The notes under the pieces were generated by a model. The model did no database searches. It saw only the letters and a list, made by a program, of their open reading frames with translations, and was not told where the DNA came from. Shown one piece after another: positions 1 through 7,115 of a stretch of 64,000 bases of DNA. Both the position numbers and the translations under genes were made by a program. The stretch comes from Janthinobacterium sp051380735 (GTDB taxonomy: Bacteria; Pseudomonadota; Gammaproteobacteria; Burkholderiales; Burkholderiaceae_D), in assembly GCF_051380735.1 (NCBI RefSeq), contig NZ_JBNYXQ010000001.1, forward strand, positions 1,740,544 through 1,804,543. Direction: 5' to 3'. Position 1 is the stretch's first letter. The number at the start of each line of letters is the position of its first letter.

Positions 1-570
1 TACGCGACGCTTGCGTGCGAAGCCTACAGTTGAGTTTTCTTTTTTTTCCTGCACGAACTGTCCGAGCAGTCTCCATCCGTCTACAAGGCTTTTCTGAGCA
101 CCCATCGCGGATTGCAGAAGTGTCTTTCGCGCGTCCTTGGCTTCACCTAACGATAGAGCTTCTTGAACGCAGTACGCCACAACCCACTGTTTTTTGGATT
201 CGTGGATGATTATGGCCGCGTAGTTTTTTTCAGCGGGATCGTCCAAGCAATCTAAACTTGGCGGAGGCTCATCCAAAAATATTCGCGGAGCGGCGGAGAA
301 AACGATGAGTTCACGACCACGGGCAACAGCTGCTAGCCGGCCTAATACGGCAGCTGCCATCACTCGATGTTCGTTGGTGGCCGTTCGAGTTAAACGCACA
401 ACTGCGTCCACGATAATCGAAAGATTTACGTCCTTGATTAGTGCGTGGATTTTTAGCTGTGCCATAGTTCTGGTCAGCATTTCATTCAGTTCACGCAAAT
501 CATCCGTTTGACGGAAAAAATCCAATTGAGCATCGAGATCAGCTGATGCTTGAATTTCAGTTTTACTCAT
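1..570 (-). CDS. Hypothetical protein, truncated by the window edge
   Basis: An uninterrupted minus-strand frame starts at an ATG at 568-570 and stays open for 190 codons to base 1, so the C-terminus lies outside the window. The start is chosen because it is the first ATG after the AT-rich intergenic stretch; a weak GAGAC lies about 6 nt upstream. The visible N-terminus (MSKTEIQASADLDAQ) is acidic and helical, with no signal peptide or membrane segment. The last visible part is rich in Lys and Arg. I do not recognise the family. It lies 275 bp downstream of the reverse transcriptase gene on the same strand, so it may be a companion gene, but this is only position-based inference. Confidence 0.7.
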   Translation of the reverse strand, partial: MSKTEIQASADLDAQLDFFRQTDDLRELNEMLTRTMAQLKIHALIKDVNLSIIVDAVVRLTRTATNEHRVMAAAVLGRLAAVARGRELIVFSAAPRIFLDEPPPSLDCLDDPAEKNYAAIIIHESKKQWVVAYCVQEALSLGEAKDARKTLLQSAMGAQKSLVDGWRLLGQFVQEKKENSTVGFARKRRV

Positions 571-724
571 AAAAGTCTCAAAAATGGCTATGGCGATGAA
601 TTAACACTTACGGATTAAAAATTTTCTTATTTATAATACTACATCACCGCTGAAATAGGTCAAGCTTATAAACTCGAAACTATTTTTCGATTGATCTGTT
701 ATTGTAACTTCAGATACGTCTGAA

Positions 725-743
725 TTTTTTTTTGGGGGGGGGG
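725..743. repeat. T9-G10 homopolymer junction in intergenic DNA
   Basis: Nine T residues run directly into ten G residues in the 275-bp AT-rich gap between the reverse transcriptase stop (846) and the start of the edge gene (570). Long mononucleotide tracts are prone to slippage. This one sits upstream of the edge gene on its coding strand and could change promoter spacing, or it could be a sequencing weak spot. Nothing else recognisable is in 571-845. Confidence 0.6.
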
Positions 744-845
744 CTACGCGAGCTATTTTTGGTAGGTAGGCGCAGCTACCCCTGAAAAGCCACCGGACAT
801 ATTACTGAGCCCTCCACACAAACTATGCACGAGTCGTTATAGCGG

Positions 846-2051
846 CTAGGGCTTACGAGATAAGCCTAGAAATGCTCGCGCATCCGCGCCGATTTCCGAT
901 AGCTTAATCCCCAACCCTGCGCCATAGATGGCGCGCAACGCCTTGTGTTCTGTCTTTCGTAGCTCTAACTGCAGATCCTCAATGTTCGCGCACATGTCAT
1001 AAGCGCCAAGGTAGCCGTCCCGCTTGGCTGCGATAGTCTGCCCTAGTGTGCGAAGCGTGATGTTCCTACTGAGCAGCTGCTTGATGTTGCTAAAGCCAAG
1101 CAGCTCCTGCTTCAAGCGCAGTAACTGGGTATCTGCCAACCTCAACTCATAGCCAGCCACCGCTGGCGCTAGCTCTAGTCCAAGGAACTCAGCTGCATGA
1201 TGAGGAGCATAAATCACCGATTTGGACCCTGGGGCGAGAGCAGGAACGTCTAAGCCGATTTTGTTGAACTCATTTTTGCAAAAAGCTGCGACCTGATGGC
1301 ATTCGCTTTCGTCCCGACAAAGGAAGATCAAATCGTCTGCATACCGAACAGCAGTAGCGCCTGATTGCTCAACTTTTTGGTCAAAATCGACCAAGAGCAG
1401 ATTCGAGAAGAATGGAGACAGGGGCATGCCTTGCCGTACCCCCAGTCCACGCTTAATTCCGAGTTTGGCGATCTCGGCAGCGACAGATCGACTGGGAGAA
1501 TCAACTTCACATTCTAACGCGGCAAAGAGCAAGGGGTGCAACGACCGCTCCTTAATCAACTTCTTGATGGCATTTTGAAGATCAGCACGTGGGATTGAAT
1601 CGAAGAATGCGGTAATGTCGGTTTTGTATACCCAAGATCTCTCACGGCGCAATGCGCAAGCGATGTCTGCCGCCATATGAACACTACGCCCTTTGATAAA
1701 CCCGAAGCTGATGTTATTCGCCAGCTTCAAGGCATACTTGTCTCCAAGGTACCCGGCCAACGCACCTTGAACGATCCGATCCCGTACTGTCGGAACACAA
1801 ATCAAGCGTTTTTTACCACTCGGTTTAGGGACTAAATAAGGCTTTAGAGGCGAAAATGAAAACTTGCGTTCACGAATGTCGCGAGCAAGACGAACGAGAT
1901 TACCCTTGGCATCAAGATGGAAGTCATTGATCGACTGACCATCGATACCGGTGGTGTTACGGGAAAGGAGTTTTGTTTTCTTGTAGAGATGCTTCCACAC
2001 AGCACTGAGCGTCGCGTGCGAAAGTACTTGGTCGTATGCGGTCGAGCCCAT
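846..2051 (-). CDS. Stand-alone reverse transcriptase (group II-like / unknown-group RT, possible defence RT)
   Basis: The protein has 401 aa from the ATG at 2051, or 436 aa if read from 2156. From 2156, visible RT motifs are GIDG (70-73), PKPSGKKR followed by VPTVRDRIVQ (RT1, about 110-130), the catalytic Asp in KTDITAFFDS (about 178-187), RQGMPLSP (RT4, 241-248) and YADD (RT5, 272-275). All three catalytic aspartates are present. No endonuclease (En) or HNH domain follows and no intron RNA was recognised, so this is not a standard group II intron protein. QG..LSP, not SQ, in RT4 argues against a diversity-generating RT, and I do not see the retron VTG signature. The 2051 start is preferred because codons upstream of it run into a 145-bp block that is duplicated elsewhere. 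Defence-associated (DRT/UG) membership is inference. The gene may depend on an RNA from its repeat-bearing 5' region. Confidence 0.8.
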   Translation of the reverse strand: MGSTAYDQVLSHATLSAVWKHLYKKTKLLSRNTTGIDGQSINDFHLDAKGNLVRLARDIRERKFSFSPLKPYLVPKPSGKKRLICVPTVRDRIVQGALAGYLGDKYALKLANNISFGFIKGRSVHMAADIACALRRERSWVYKTDITAFFDSIPRADLQNAIKKLIKERSLHPLLFAALECEVDSPSRSVAAEIAKLGIKRGLGVRQGMPLSPFFSNLLLVDFDQKVEQSGATAVRYADDLIFLCRDESECHQVAAFCKNEFNKIGLDVPALAPGSKSVIYAPHHAAEFLGLELAPAVAGYELRLADTQLLRLKQELLGFSNIKQLLSRNITLRTLGQTIAAKRDGYLGAYDMCANIEDLQLELRKTEHKALRAIYGAGLGIKLSEIGADARAFLGLSRKP

Positions 2052-2096
2052 TTCAGGTGTGCCGCTGGCATTGAAGCCCCCCGAGCCAGCGGAAAA

Positions 2097-2241
2097 AGCC
2101 ACCGTCGGCAGAGTCTTGGCTGAGAGCCTCTTGCGAGTCGTCCAAGCCGCTGACACCGCCGCTAACGCTCACGCGATTGCTCGCCTTGGCGCCATTTTGC
2201 CGCATGGTAACGTGCAGCGCAACCTGCATAGATGCATGAGG
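2097..2241. repeat. 145-bp direct repeat, RT-proximal copy
   Basis: This block matches 2508-2652 at 143 of 145 positions with an offset of 411 bp. The only differences are two adjacent bases at 2197-2198 (TT here, AG in the other copy). Read on the RT strand, both differences are A in this copy and non-A (C and T) in the other. The block lies just upstream of the preferred RT start at 2051 and would overlap the first codons of the longer RT reading. It contains the palindrome TGCATAGATGCA near its right end. Confidence 0.95.
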
Positions 2242-2507
2242 CACACCGTCCACCCAACCACCAGCCGCCGAAATACGAATCATACTCGTTTGCATTCTTA
2301 TCACCCCCAGTTCGCTACAAAAATTGAACAAAAAGCACGCGGCAGATGCGATTAAAAGGCATCGTTTCCACCGAGACGGGGCAGAATACAAAACGCTCTC
2401 GCGTTTCGACGTTCGTGGCGCGCCCGCGCCTGTGCTCCTTGACTGCCCCACACGTTTCTTATTCGCCTTCCCAATTAAATCGGGAGTAGAAGACGAAACA
2501 CCAGGAC

Positions 2508-2652
2508 AGCCACCGTCGGCAGAGTCTTGGCTGAGAGCCTCTTGCGAGTCGTCCAAGCCGCTGACACCGCCGCTAACGCTCACGCGATTGCTCGCCTTGG
2601 CGCCATTAGGCCGCATGGTAACGTGCAGCGCAACCTGCATAGATGCATGAGG
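2508..2652. repeat. 145-bp direct repeat, RT-distal copy
   Basis: This is the second copy of the block at 2097-2241. Between the copies (2242-2507) is a 266-bp unique stretch with no recognisable gene. The 411-bp period is a multiple of three, so one minus-strand frame reads through both copies in register (repeat peptide beginning MQVALHVTMR). I do not consider that proof of coding, because the other frames of this GC-rich DNA are also open. The pair may be two copies of an RNA or regulatory module of the RT locus. Confidence 0.95.
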
Positions 2653-2704
2653 GCGCTACCACTCGTGAATTTTACATCAAGTCAACCATCACATGCGCGC
2701 CTTA

Positions 2705-3094
2705 CTAGCGTTCAATGGTACGTACTGCAAGATAGTCACAGCATTGCTTCAGGAGCGCTTGAGCAAAAGCTTGGTCGTCAGGTCCAAGTGCTGCCATCCA
2801 AGAGGTAATAACCAGCGATTGATCGTCCGACTGGTTTGGCTTTTCAGCCAACAACTCGCCCACAGACGTTGCCAAAACAGCAGCCATCCGCTCAAGCGTA
2901 AGCAATGACGGCACGTGTTTGCCACGCTCGAAGCGAGATACGGTCTCAGTGTCCACTCCCAGCCTTTCAGCAACCTGCGCCTGAGTAAGACTGATTACTC
3001 GACGCCGTGCTGCAAGGTTCCGAGATAAACGTGTAGCCAGGTCGCCAGCCTGGGAAAGTGAATCGACTGGATCTGAAATTTTCTTAGCAACCAT
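2705..3094 (-). CDS. XRE-family helix-turn-helix regulator
   Basis: A 129-aa cytoplasmic protein with a classic Cro/C1-type DNA-binding domain at about residues 21-82. The recognition unit reads LTQAQVAERLGVDTETVSRFERG, followed by PSLLTLERMAAVL, as in XRE repressors. The C-terminal 45 residues are helical and probably mediate dimerisation. The ATG at 3094 is followed upstream by an inverted repeat that is a likely autoregulatory operator. The gene lies between the RT repeat region and the divergently oriented small genes from 3325, so it could control either side. The HTH class is secure; the target genes are inferred. Confidence 0.9.
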   Translation of the reverse strand: MVAKKISDPVDSLSQAGDLATRLSRNLAARRRVISLTQAQVAERLGVDTETVSRFERGKHVPSLLTLERMAAVLATSVGELLAEKPNQSDDQSLVITSWMAALGPDDQAFAQALLKQCCDYLAVRTIER

Positions 3095-3110
3095 AATTGT
3101 TGGGTATTAA

Positions 3111-3129
3111 ATCAACATTTATTGTTGAT
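3111..3129. promoter_or_regulatory. Inverted repeat, probable operator of the XRE gene
   Basis: ATCAACA (3111-3117) and TGTTGAT (3123-3129) form a perfect 7-bp dyad with a 5-bp spacer, 17 bp upstream of the XRE regulator start at 3094. A further TTGTTG half-site lies at 3097-3102. Dyads of this size close to an XRE gene are typical autorepressor sites. The assignment is by position and symmetry only. The rest of 3130-3324 shows nothing recognisable. Confidence 0.55.
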
Positions 3130-3324
3130 CCAAGGCAGTATTTATGACAGAATCCAATTCACCGAATCTCAAGCCAACGAATTACACCGATAACGAACCG
3201 ATGTCCCCTCTCAGTTCCATATCATTATCATGAAGTACATAGCAGGTACCTTCACAAGGCGTTAGATGCGTTTTGTGATGGCGCCGTGAAATCGACTACG
3301 CACCCCGAGAAAAAGGAATAACCC

Positions 3325-3456
3325 GTGCAAATCCTCGTTGGACTGGTTCTCATCTTCGGCATGTTTTGGCCAGCCATTAAGTACATTTACAGTCTCGACT
3401 ATGGATTTTTCATACTCATTATCGCAATTTTTGTTTGGCGGTCATGCCTGAAATAG
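3325..3456 (+). CDS. Small membrane protein, 43 aa
   Basis: A 43-aa frame starts at GTG 3325 with a good Shine-Dalgarno sequence (AAGGA, about 8 nt upstream). The sequence is almost entirely hydrophobic (VQILVGLVLIFGMFWPAI, then GFFILIIAIFVW) and predicts two short membrane helices with a basic tail (RSCLK). Function is unknown. It opens the plus-strand series of small genes (3325-7099) of the polymerase-bearing element. Short hydrophobic proteins like this are frequent in phages and plasmids. Confidence 0.6.
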   Translation: MQILVGLVLIFGMFWPAIKYIYSLDYGFFILIIAIFVWRSCLK

Positions 3457-3508
3457 TCCGTAAAAAATACTAGTACAGGTCACTCATCACTTCTGAAAAG
3501 CAATCAAT

Positions 3509-3679
3509 ATGAGCAACGACGACAAAGAAAAAACCAACCCCATTGCTGGAATATACGGCCTTGGTGTGATCGGCTTTACCGCCCTGCTGTACGCGCAAGA
3601 AGGGTTCTGGATGGCACTTGCCCAATCACTGATCTGGCCTTTTTACGCCGGGTTTTGGATTTGGGAAAAATTCAGGTAG
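3509..3679 (+). CDS. Small membrane protein, 56 aa
   Basis: A 56-aa ATG-started frame with a charged N-terminus (MSNDDKEKTNP) followed by two hydrophobic segments (IAGIYGLGVIGFTALLY and MALAQSLIWPFYAGFWIW). This predicts a two-helix inner-membrane protein with a short cytoplasmic tail. It is followed by a strong rho-independent terminator (3731-3763), which supports it as the end of a short transcription unit with the 43-aa gene upstream. No family is recognised. Confidence 0.6.
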   Translation: MSNDDKEKTNPIAGIYGLGVIGFTALLYAQEGFWMALAQSLIWPFYAGFWIWEKFR

Positions 3680-3730
3680 ACAGCGCCTACGCCCTCAAGC
3701 TCAACTAGCTTTTAACCTCAACAGCGATTT

Positions 3731-3763
3731 GCCCCCATGACAGAAATGTCATGGGGGCTTTTT
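3731..3763 (+). terminator. Rho-independent terminator
   Basis: A perfect 12-bp stem (GCCCCCATGACA, GAAA loop, TGTCATGGGGGC) is followed by TTTTTATTT. It ends the transcription unit of the two small membrane-protein genes. Confidence 0.9.
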
Positions 3764-3791
3764 ATTTGATGATACCAATCAGGAATCCAAC

Positions 3792-4379
3792 ATGACCAAG
3801 CAATCCACCCCTGGCAAGACCACCGGCACACCCGACAATGCCACCACTCCCGACACACCCTCTGTTCAGACAACCACACCAGTCAACGCTCCACCCGCGA
3901 TGTGGCGTTTAAAAACAGGCAAGGCGAGCAAGGTAAGCAAGTACGCCGAAGGCAGCGTCGAATATCAAATCACCGCCGACGTTGACCGAACCACGCTGTT
4001 TATCGCCATCACAGGAAACGAAGGCGGCGGTTACTTCAGCCGAGAGCGTGTGCCCTTTCCGAAAATCGAAGCATGTGCCAGCAAATGTGACGCCAGCACC
4101 CCCTTCCCGTCCAGGTCGTTCAGGGACGCCTTCATCGGCCGCAGCAGCAACAATGCCGGCTTCATTGTGGCGGCCCTGCGCGCGGAAGGTTTGCTGGCGC
4201 CTGCGGCGGACGCGGAAACGCAACACGTCATCACCGGCGACTGGTCGGTATGGAAGCAATCCATGCTCGCGGTGGCAGGCACGCTTATCGAAGCGGCGGA
4301 CAGTGTCGCCAATACGGAGCCTTCGCCCGAAGCAGAACACAGGAAAGCACCAAAGCAGACCGCCACGAAGAAGCCCTAG
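3792..4379 (+). CDS. Hypothetical element protein with low-complexity ends
   Basis: A 195-aa protein whose ATG is preceded by AGGA at a spacing of 7 nt. Residues 1-35 are Thr/Pro/Ser/Asn-rich and probably disordered; the last 25 are Lys/Glu-rich. A compact middle domain (about 38-165) begins MWRLKTGKASKVSKYAEGSV and has two Cys residues (ECASKCDAS context). It is hydrophilic, with no membrane segment. It is the first gene of a run of three plus-strand genes with the radical-SAM fusion at 4414 (34 bp downstream). I do not recognise the family. An ssDNA-binding or structural role would be speculation. Confidence 0.75.
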   Translation: MTKQSTPGKTTGTPDNATTPDTPSVQTTTPVNAPPAMWRLKTGKASKVSKYAEGSVEYQITADVDRTTLFIAITGNEGGGYFSRERVPFPKIEACASKCDASTPFPSRSFRDAFIGRSSNNAGFIVAALRAEGLLAPAADAETQHVITGDWSVWKQSMLAVAGTLIEAADSVANTEPSPEAEHRKAPKQTATKKP

Positions 4380-4413
4380 CCCACCGCTTTAACCAAACAT
4401 AAAGGATGGAAAC

Positions 4414-5592
4414 ATGAAACCTTCATATCAAAATTTCACGATCATCGTAAACTGGAAATCCAAGGGATTCGGCTGTGCCAAGACCTGCACCTACTGCAAC
4501 TGGCGGGACTCGTCATTGCTTCCTCACGGCAGCCAAAGTACCGAGGCAATTTCTGCATTCATCAGCCAGTGTCGAAAATCGTTTATCACAATTAGCGGCG
4601 GCGCGGACCCGCTGTACAAATTCGAGGAGCATAGCGGCGAATTGCTGGCGATGATCCGCGTCATCCAAGCCCATGGCTTCAAGGTTCGGATCATCACGCG
4701 CGAAGTCCAACACGTGGCCAAGCTCAAGGATATTGCAGACTTCATCTCGATCTCGCTGGATGCGGACGTGCTGAATGAGATCAAGCGCCATCGGCACGAT
4801 TGGGACGGCATGCAGATTGAATACTCGCTTGTGCTACCGCCCGTACCCACCAGCGACATCGCCGCCACCAAGGCCCAGTACGCGGCCTTGCGTAGCACCT
4901 TGGGCCAGCGGTTAGTTCTGCGTGAAAACTTGAACTCAGTCTTTCCGCTGGACCTGGAAGCGATGTCGTTCGGGCACAGCGGCATTGTTCTCGTGCCGAA
5001 GTCGTTGTGCTTGAACGCTCGCTACCTGTCCACCATCGACTGCACTGGCCACGAAATCGTGCAGGACAACGCAGCGCTGGCCAATCATCTGATGAGCAAG
5101 CAGGACGTCGTACTCTTTGGCGGCTTTGTGAAGCATCTCATCAGCCCTGTCCAGCACATGGACTACAGCGACATCGACGTCATCGCGTTATCCAGCAACG
5201 TGATCGATACGCTGGCAGCACGCTTCGCCTTTACATTTGAAGCCGTATCTCCTGCGGATAGTTACCCACGCTACTTCATCGGCAAGTCGGCGCGCGCCGG
5301 CAAGACCGTGCAAGTGGTGCTAATGCATTCGATGGAGGAGGCGAAGCGGTTTATTTTCAACGCGCAGTATGACGTTGATCGCGTCGGTTATAGCAACCAC
5401 GCCTTCATCTTTGATCTCGGCATTGGAGAAACCACCATCCGCCATGCCATCGAAGCCAAACGGGCCAGCACTATCCAAAGCAGCCGCAGCCTGGCGCTTT
5501 TCAGTACCCACCGCCCACACATCGAGAAACGCCACAAGTTGAAGCTCGTTCGCAAGGGCTTTTCCATCATCGAACCCATACACGCCAACTGA
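4414..5592 (+). CDS. Radical SAM protein fused to a nucleotidyltransferase-like domain
   Basis: A 392-aa protein with a clear SD (AAGGATGGA). The N-terminal half carries the radical-SAM iron-sulfur motif C21-x3-C25-x2-C28 (CAKTCTYC) and a GGEP-like motif SGGADPL (about 61-67), so it should bind a [4Fe-4S] cluster and S-adenosylmethionine. The C-terminal half has the nucleotidyltransferase signature GG (236-237) with a following SDIDV (252-256), as in the tRNA nucleotidyltransferase/poly(A) polymerase superfamily. A third acidic region (about 320, QYDVD) lies further on. This fusion is unusual. The substrate is unknown and no peptide-modification partner was found. Neighbours are unknown proteins of the same polarity (gap to next gene 13 bp), so they are likely co-translated. 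The domain calls rest on motifs only. Confidence 0.75.
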   Translation: MKPSYQNFTIIVNWKSKGFGCAKTCTYCNWRDSSLLPHGSQSTEAISAFISQCRKSFITISGGADPLYKFEEHSGELLAMIRVIQAHGFKVRIITREVQHVAKLKDIADFISISLDADVLNEIKRHRHDWDGMQIEYSLVLPPVPTSDIAATKAQYAALRSTLGQRLVLRENLNSVFPLDLEAMSFGHSGIVLVPKSLCLNARYLSTIDCTGHEIVQDNAALANHLMSKQDVVLFGGFVKHLISPVQHMDYSDIDVIALSSNVIDTLAARFAFTFEAVSPADSYPRYFIGKSARAGKTVQVVLMHSMEEAKRFIFNAQYDVDRVGYSNHAFIFDLGIGETTIRHAIEAKRASTIQSSRSLALFSTHRPHIEKRHKLKLVRKGFSIIEPIHAN

Positions 5593-5605
5593 AGGAATTC
5601 AGCCA

Positions 5606-6325
5606 ATGCAAGCCACCATTTACATCTCAAGAGAGGCAATGGCGACCGCTATTGCCATCAAAGATTTGGATTACCACACGCGCGTTTCGCTTGCAGACGA
5701 CGCAAGTACAGACCTGTCCAACCAGCCGGGGTATTACCTCAAGAACGCCGACAAGATCAAACTAGCTGAGCTGCCAACAACAGCGCATGTGGCACGGCGT
5801 CTGCATATTGCCGACCAGCTTCAGGCTACGTTTGAAATCAGCATGCCGACCAACCTGCGCGGCTGCATCTTTGAACGCGCGCCGAACCTGCCAGACCGCT
5901 ATGCCGACATCATCACCTATTGGTCGGGCCAGCCATTGAACGCAGACGACTACCGTGCCGTTTTCTTCCAGAACCCGCAAAACGAATACCTCGTTGAATT
6001 GCGCGGCAAGATCGATGGCGAAGGTTATATCAGTGGTGATCGCCTACTGTCGGAAGGCATTGTCGCCAGTATCAAAGGTATAGCGGTCATGATTGAATCC
6101 CTCGGAGCGGAAGATTTCATTGAAGTTGAAATTCCAATCGATACTAGCGTGGTCAGACTTGAAAATGATGGTTTCCGCTCTTCCTCTCCATACGCCCCCA
6201 GCGAAACCGGCAGGTACCAGCACATATATCTCAAGGTTTCCGACATCCAACGATCACCCGATCCAGACCGCATCATGATCGACCTATTGCGGTATGAACT
6301 GCTGGACTACGGGTATTGGTACTGA
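5606..6325 (+). CDS. Hypothetical protein downstream of the radical-SAM fusion
   Basis: A 239-aa protein with SD GAAGGA. It begins MQATIYISREAMATAIAIKD and is acidic and soluble, with a mixed alpha/beta pattern and no signal peptide, membrane helix or recognised motif. The end is aromatic (YELLDYGYWY). It starts 13 bp after the radical-SAM/nucleotidyltransferase gene, so it is very probably in the same operon and possibly its partner or substrate. A 9-bp hairpin follows at 6413-6437. No family could be assigned. Confidence 0.75.
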   Translation: MQATIYISREAMATAIAIKDLDYHTRVSLADDASTDLSNQPGYYLKNADKIKLAELPTTAHVARRLHIADQLQATFEISMPTNLRGCIFERAPNLPDRYADIITYWSGQPLNADDYRAVFFQNPQNEYLVELRGKIDGEGYISGDRLLSEGIVASIKGIAVMIESLGAEDFIEVEIPIDTSVVRLENDGFRSSSPYAPSETGRYQHIYLKVSDIQRSPDPDRIMIDLLRYELLDYGYWY

Positions 6326-6412
6326 CACTGCCCGACCACCACGGCAGGAGCCTACGGATATCAACCGGAAGGCACAAGCCCATATTATTTTCCTGGTCAA
6401 CGACCTCATTTA

Positions 6413-6437
6413 CCTACCAAGCAAAAGCCTTGGTAGG
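6413..6437 (+). terminator. Hairpin after the three-gene unit
   Basis: CCTACCAAG and CTTGGTAGG form a perfect 9-bp stem with a 7-nt loop (CAAAAGC), followed by TTCCTT rather than a clean T-run. It is probably a weak terminator or an RNA-stabilising hairpin between the 239-aa gene and the 41-aa gene. Confidence 0.5.
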
Positions 6438-6469
6438 TTCCTTCACATCAATCCTGAAAGGGCTTCAAA

Positions 6470-6595
6470 ATGTTCCCCCTTATTCTCAATGCATTTCGCA
6501 TCGCACTGCCAGCTGTTACCGGCCCTGTTGGCATCATCGTTCCAACGCTGTTGTACGTCATCGCGTGTCGGAAGGTCACACTCTCGATCCAATGA
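6470..6595 (+). CDS. Small hydrophobic protein, 41 aa
   Basis: ATG 6470 is preceded by AAAGGG at about 7 nt. The 41-aa product has one or two membrane-spanning stretches (LPAVTGPVGIIVPTLLYVIA) and a short basic tail (CRKVTLSIQ). It lies between a hairpin and a strong terminator, so it could be a separate small transcription unit of the element. Function is unknown. 6596-6811 contains only the terminator and leader sequence. Confidence 0.55.
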   Translation: MFPLILNAFRIALPAVTGPVGIIVPTLLYVIACRKVTLSIQ

Positions 6596-6664
6596 GCTGC
6601 GCAAAATCGGCATAAGAACTTCCGCAAACCATGAGTCGCCACTGACAACGGCGACACCATAACA

Positions 6665-6705
6665 AAAGACGCCAAGGGTAGAAATCCTTGGCGTCTTTAT
6701 TTTTT
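6665..6705 (+). terminator. Rho-independent terminator
   Basis: A 13-bp perfect stem (AAAGACGCCAAGG / CCTTGGCGTCTTT, 8-nt loop) is followed by ATTTTTT. It closes the transcription unit ahead of the gene at 6812. Confidence 0.9.
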
Positions 6706-6811
6706 GGACAGACGTGCGCCACTTGTATCGGCTGCGCACAACACCACCATCACCCCACGACGCCCTTGGTTTGAAAGCCAACGGTATCGCTTCTTTTCCG
6801 GAGAGCCTCTC

Positions 6812-7099
6812 ATGAAAAATTCAACGCCAGTGCAGCGCTTCCCACTGGGTAGCATCGTTTCAACACCAGGTGCGTTGCACCTTTTAACCTCGCACAAAGT
6901 GTCCGCCTTCGCACTATTGGCATTGCACCAAAGCGGAGAATGGGGCGATGTACCACCCGACGACGCGCGCGCCAACGATCATGCCTTGTCTGTTGGCGCG
7001 CGCGTGTTGTCGGTACATATCGTCGGCGGAAATCGACTGTGGATCATCACCGAGGCCGACCGTTCTTCAACGACGCTGCTGCTGCCCGAGGAGTATTGA
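6812..7099 (+). CDS. Plasmid/ICE-type small conserved protein
   Basis: A 95-aa soluble protein from ATG 6812. It shows the pattern of a small family common on plasmids and integrative elements: an N-terminal GSIVSTPGALHLL, a central HQSGEWGDVPPDDARAND, and an ITEADRSSTTLLLPEEY C-terminus. The family has no established function that I can name. Its presence supports a mobile-element origin for 3.3-10.6 kb. It is convergent with the polymerase gene, whose stop lies 17 bp further on. Confidence 0.8.
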   Translation: MKNSTPVQRFPLGSIVSTPGALHLLTSHKVSAFALLALHQSGEWGDVPPDDARANDHALSVGARVLSVHIVGGNRLWIITEADRSSTTLLLPEEY

Positions 7100-7115
7100 C
7101 GCCGAAGAGCAACGT

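Noticed and set aside
846..2051. Retron reverse transcriptase
   Set aside because: No msr/msd-like RNA was recognised and the RT7 VTG signature is not visible. Group II-like features (GIDG, PKPSGKKR) fit better.
2053..2640. 195-codon ORF spanning both 145-bp repeats
   Set aside because: All frames are long-open here because of composition, there is no SD, and it overlaps the RT start in another frame. Only the in-register repeat is recorded as an observation.
846..2652. Diversity-generating retroelement
   Set aside because: The RT has QGMPLSP, not the SQ signature of DGR RTs. The repeat copies differ by only two adjacent bases, and no C-type lectin-like variable protein or Avd gene was seen.
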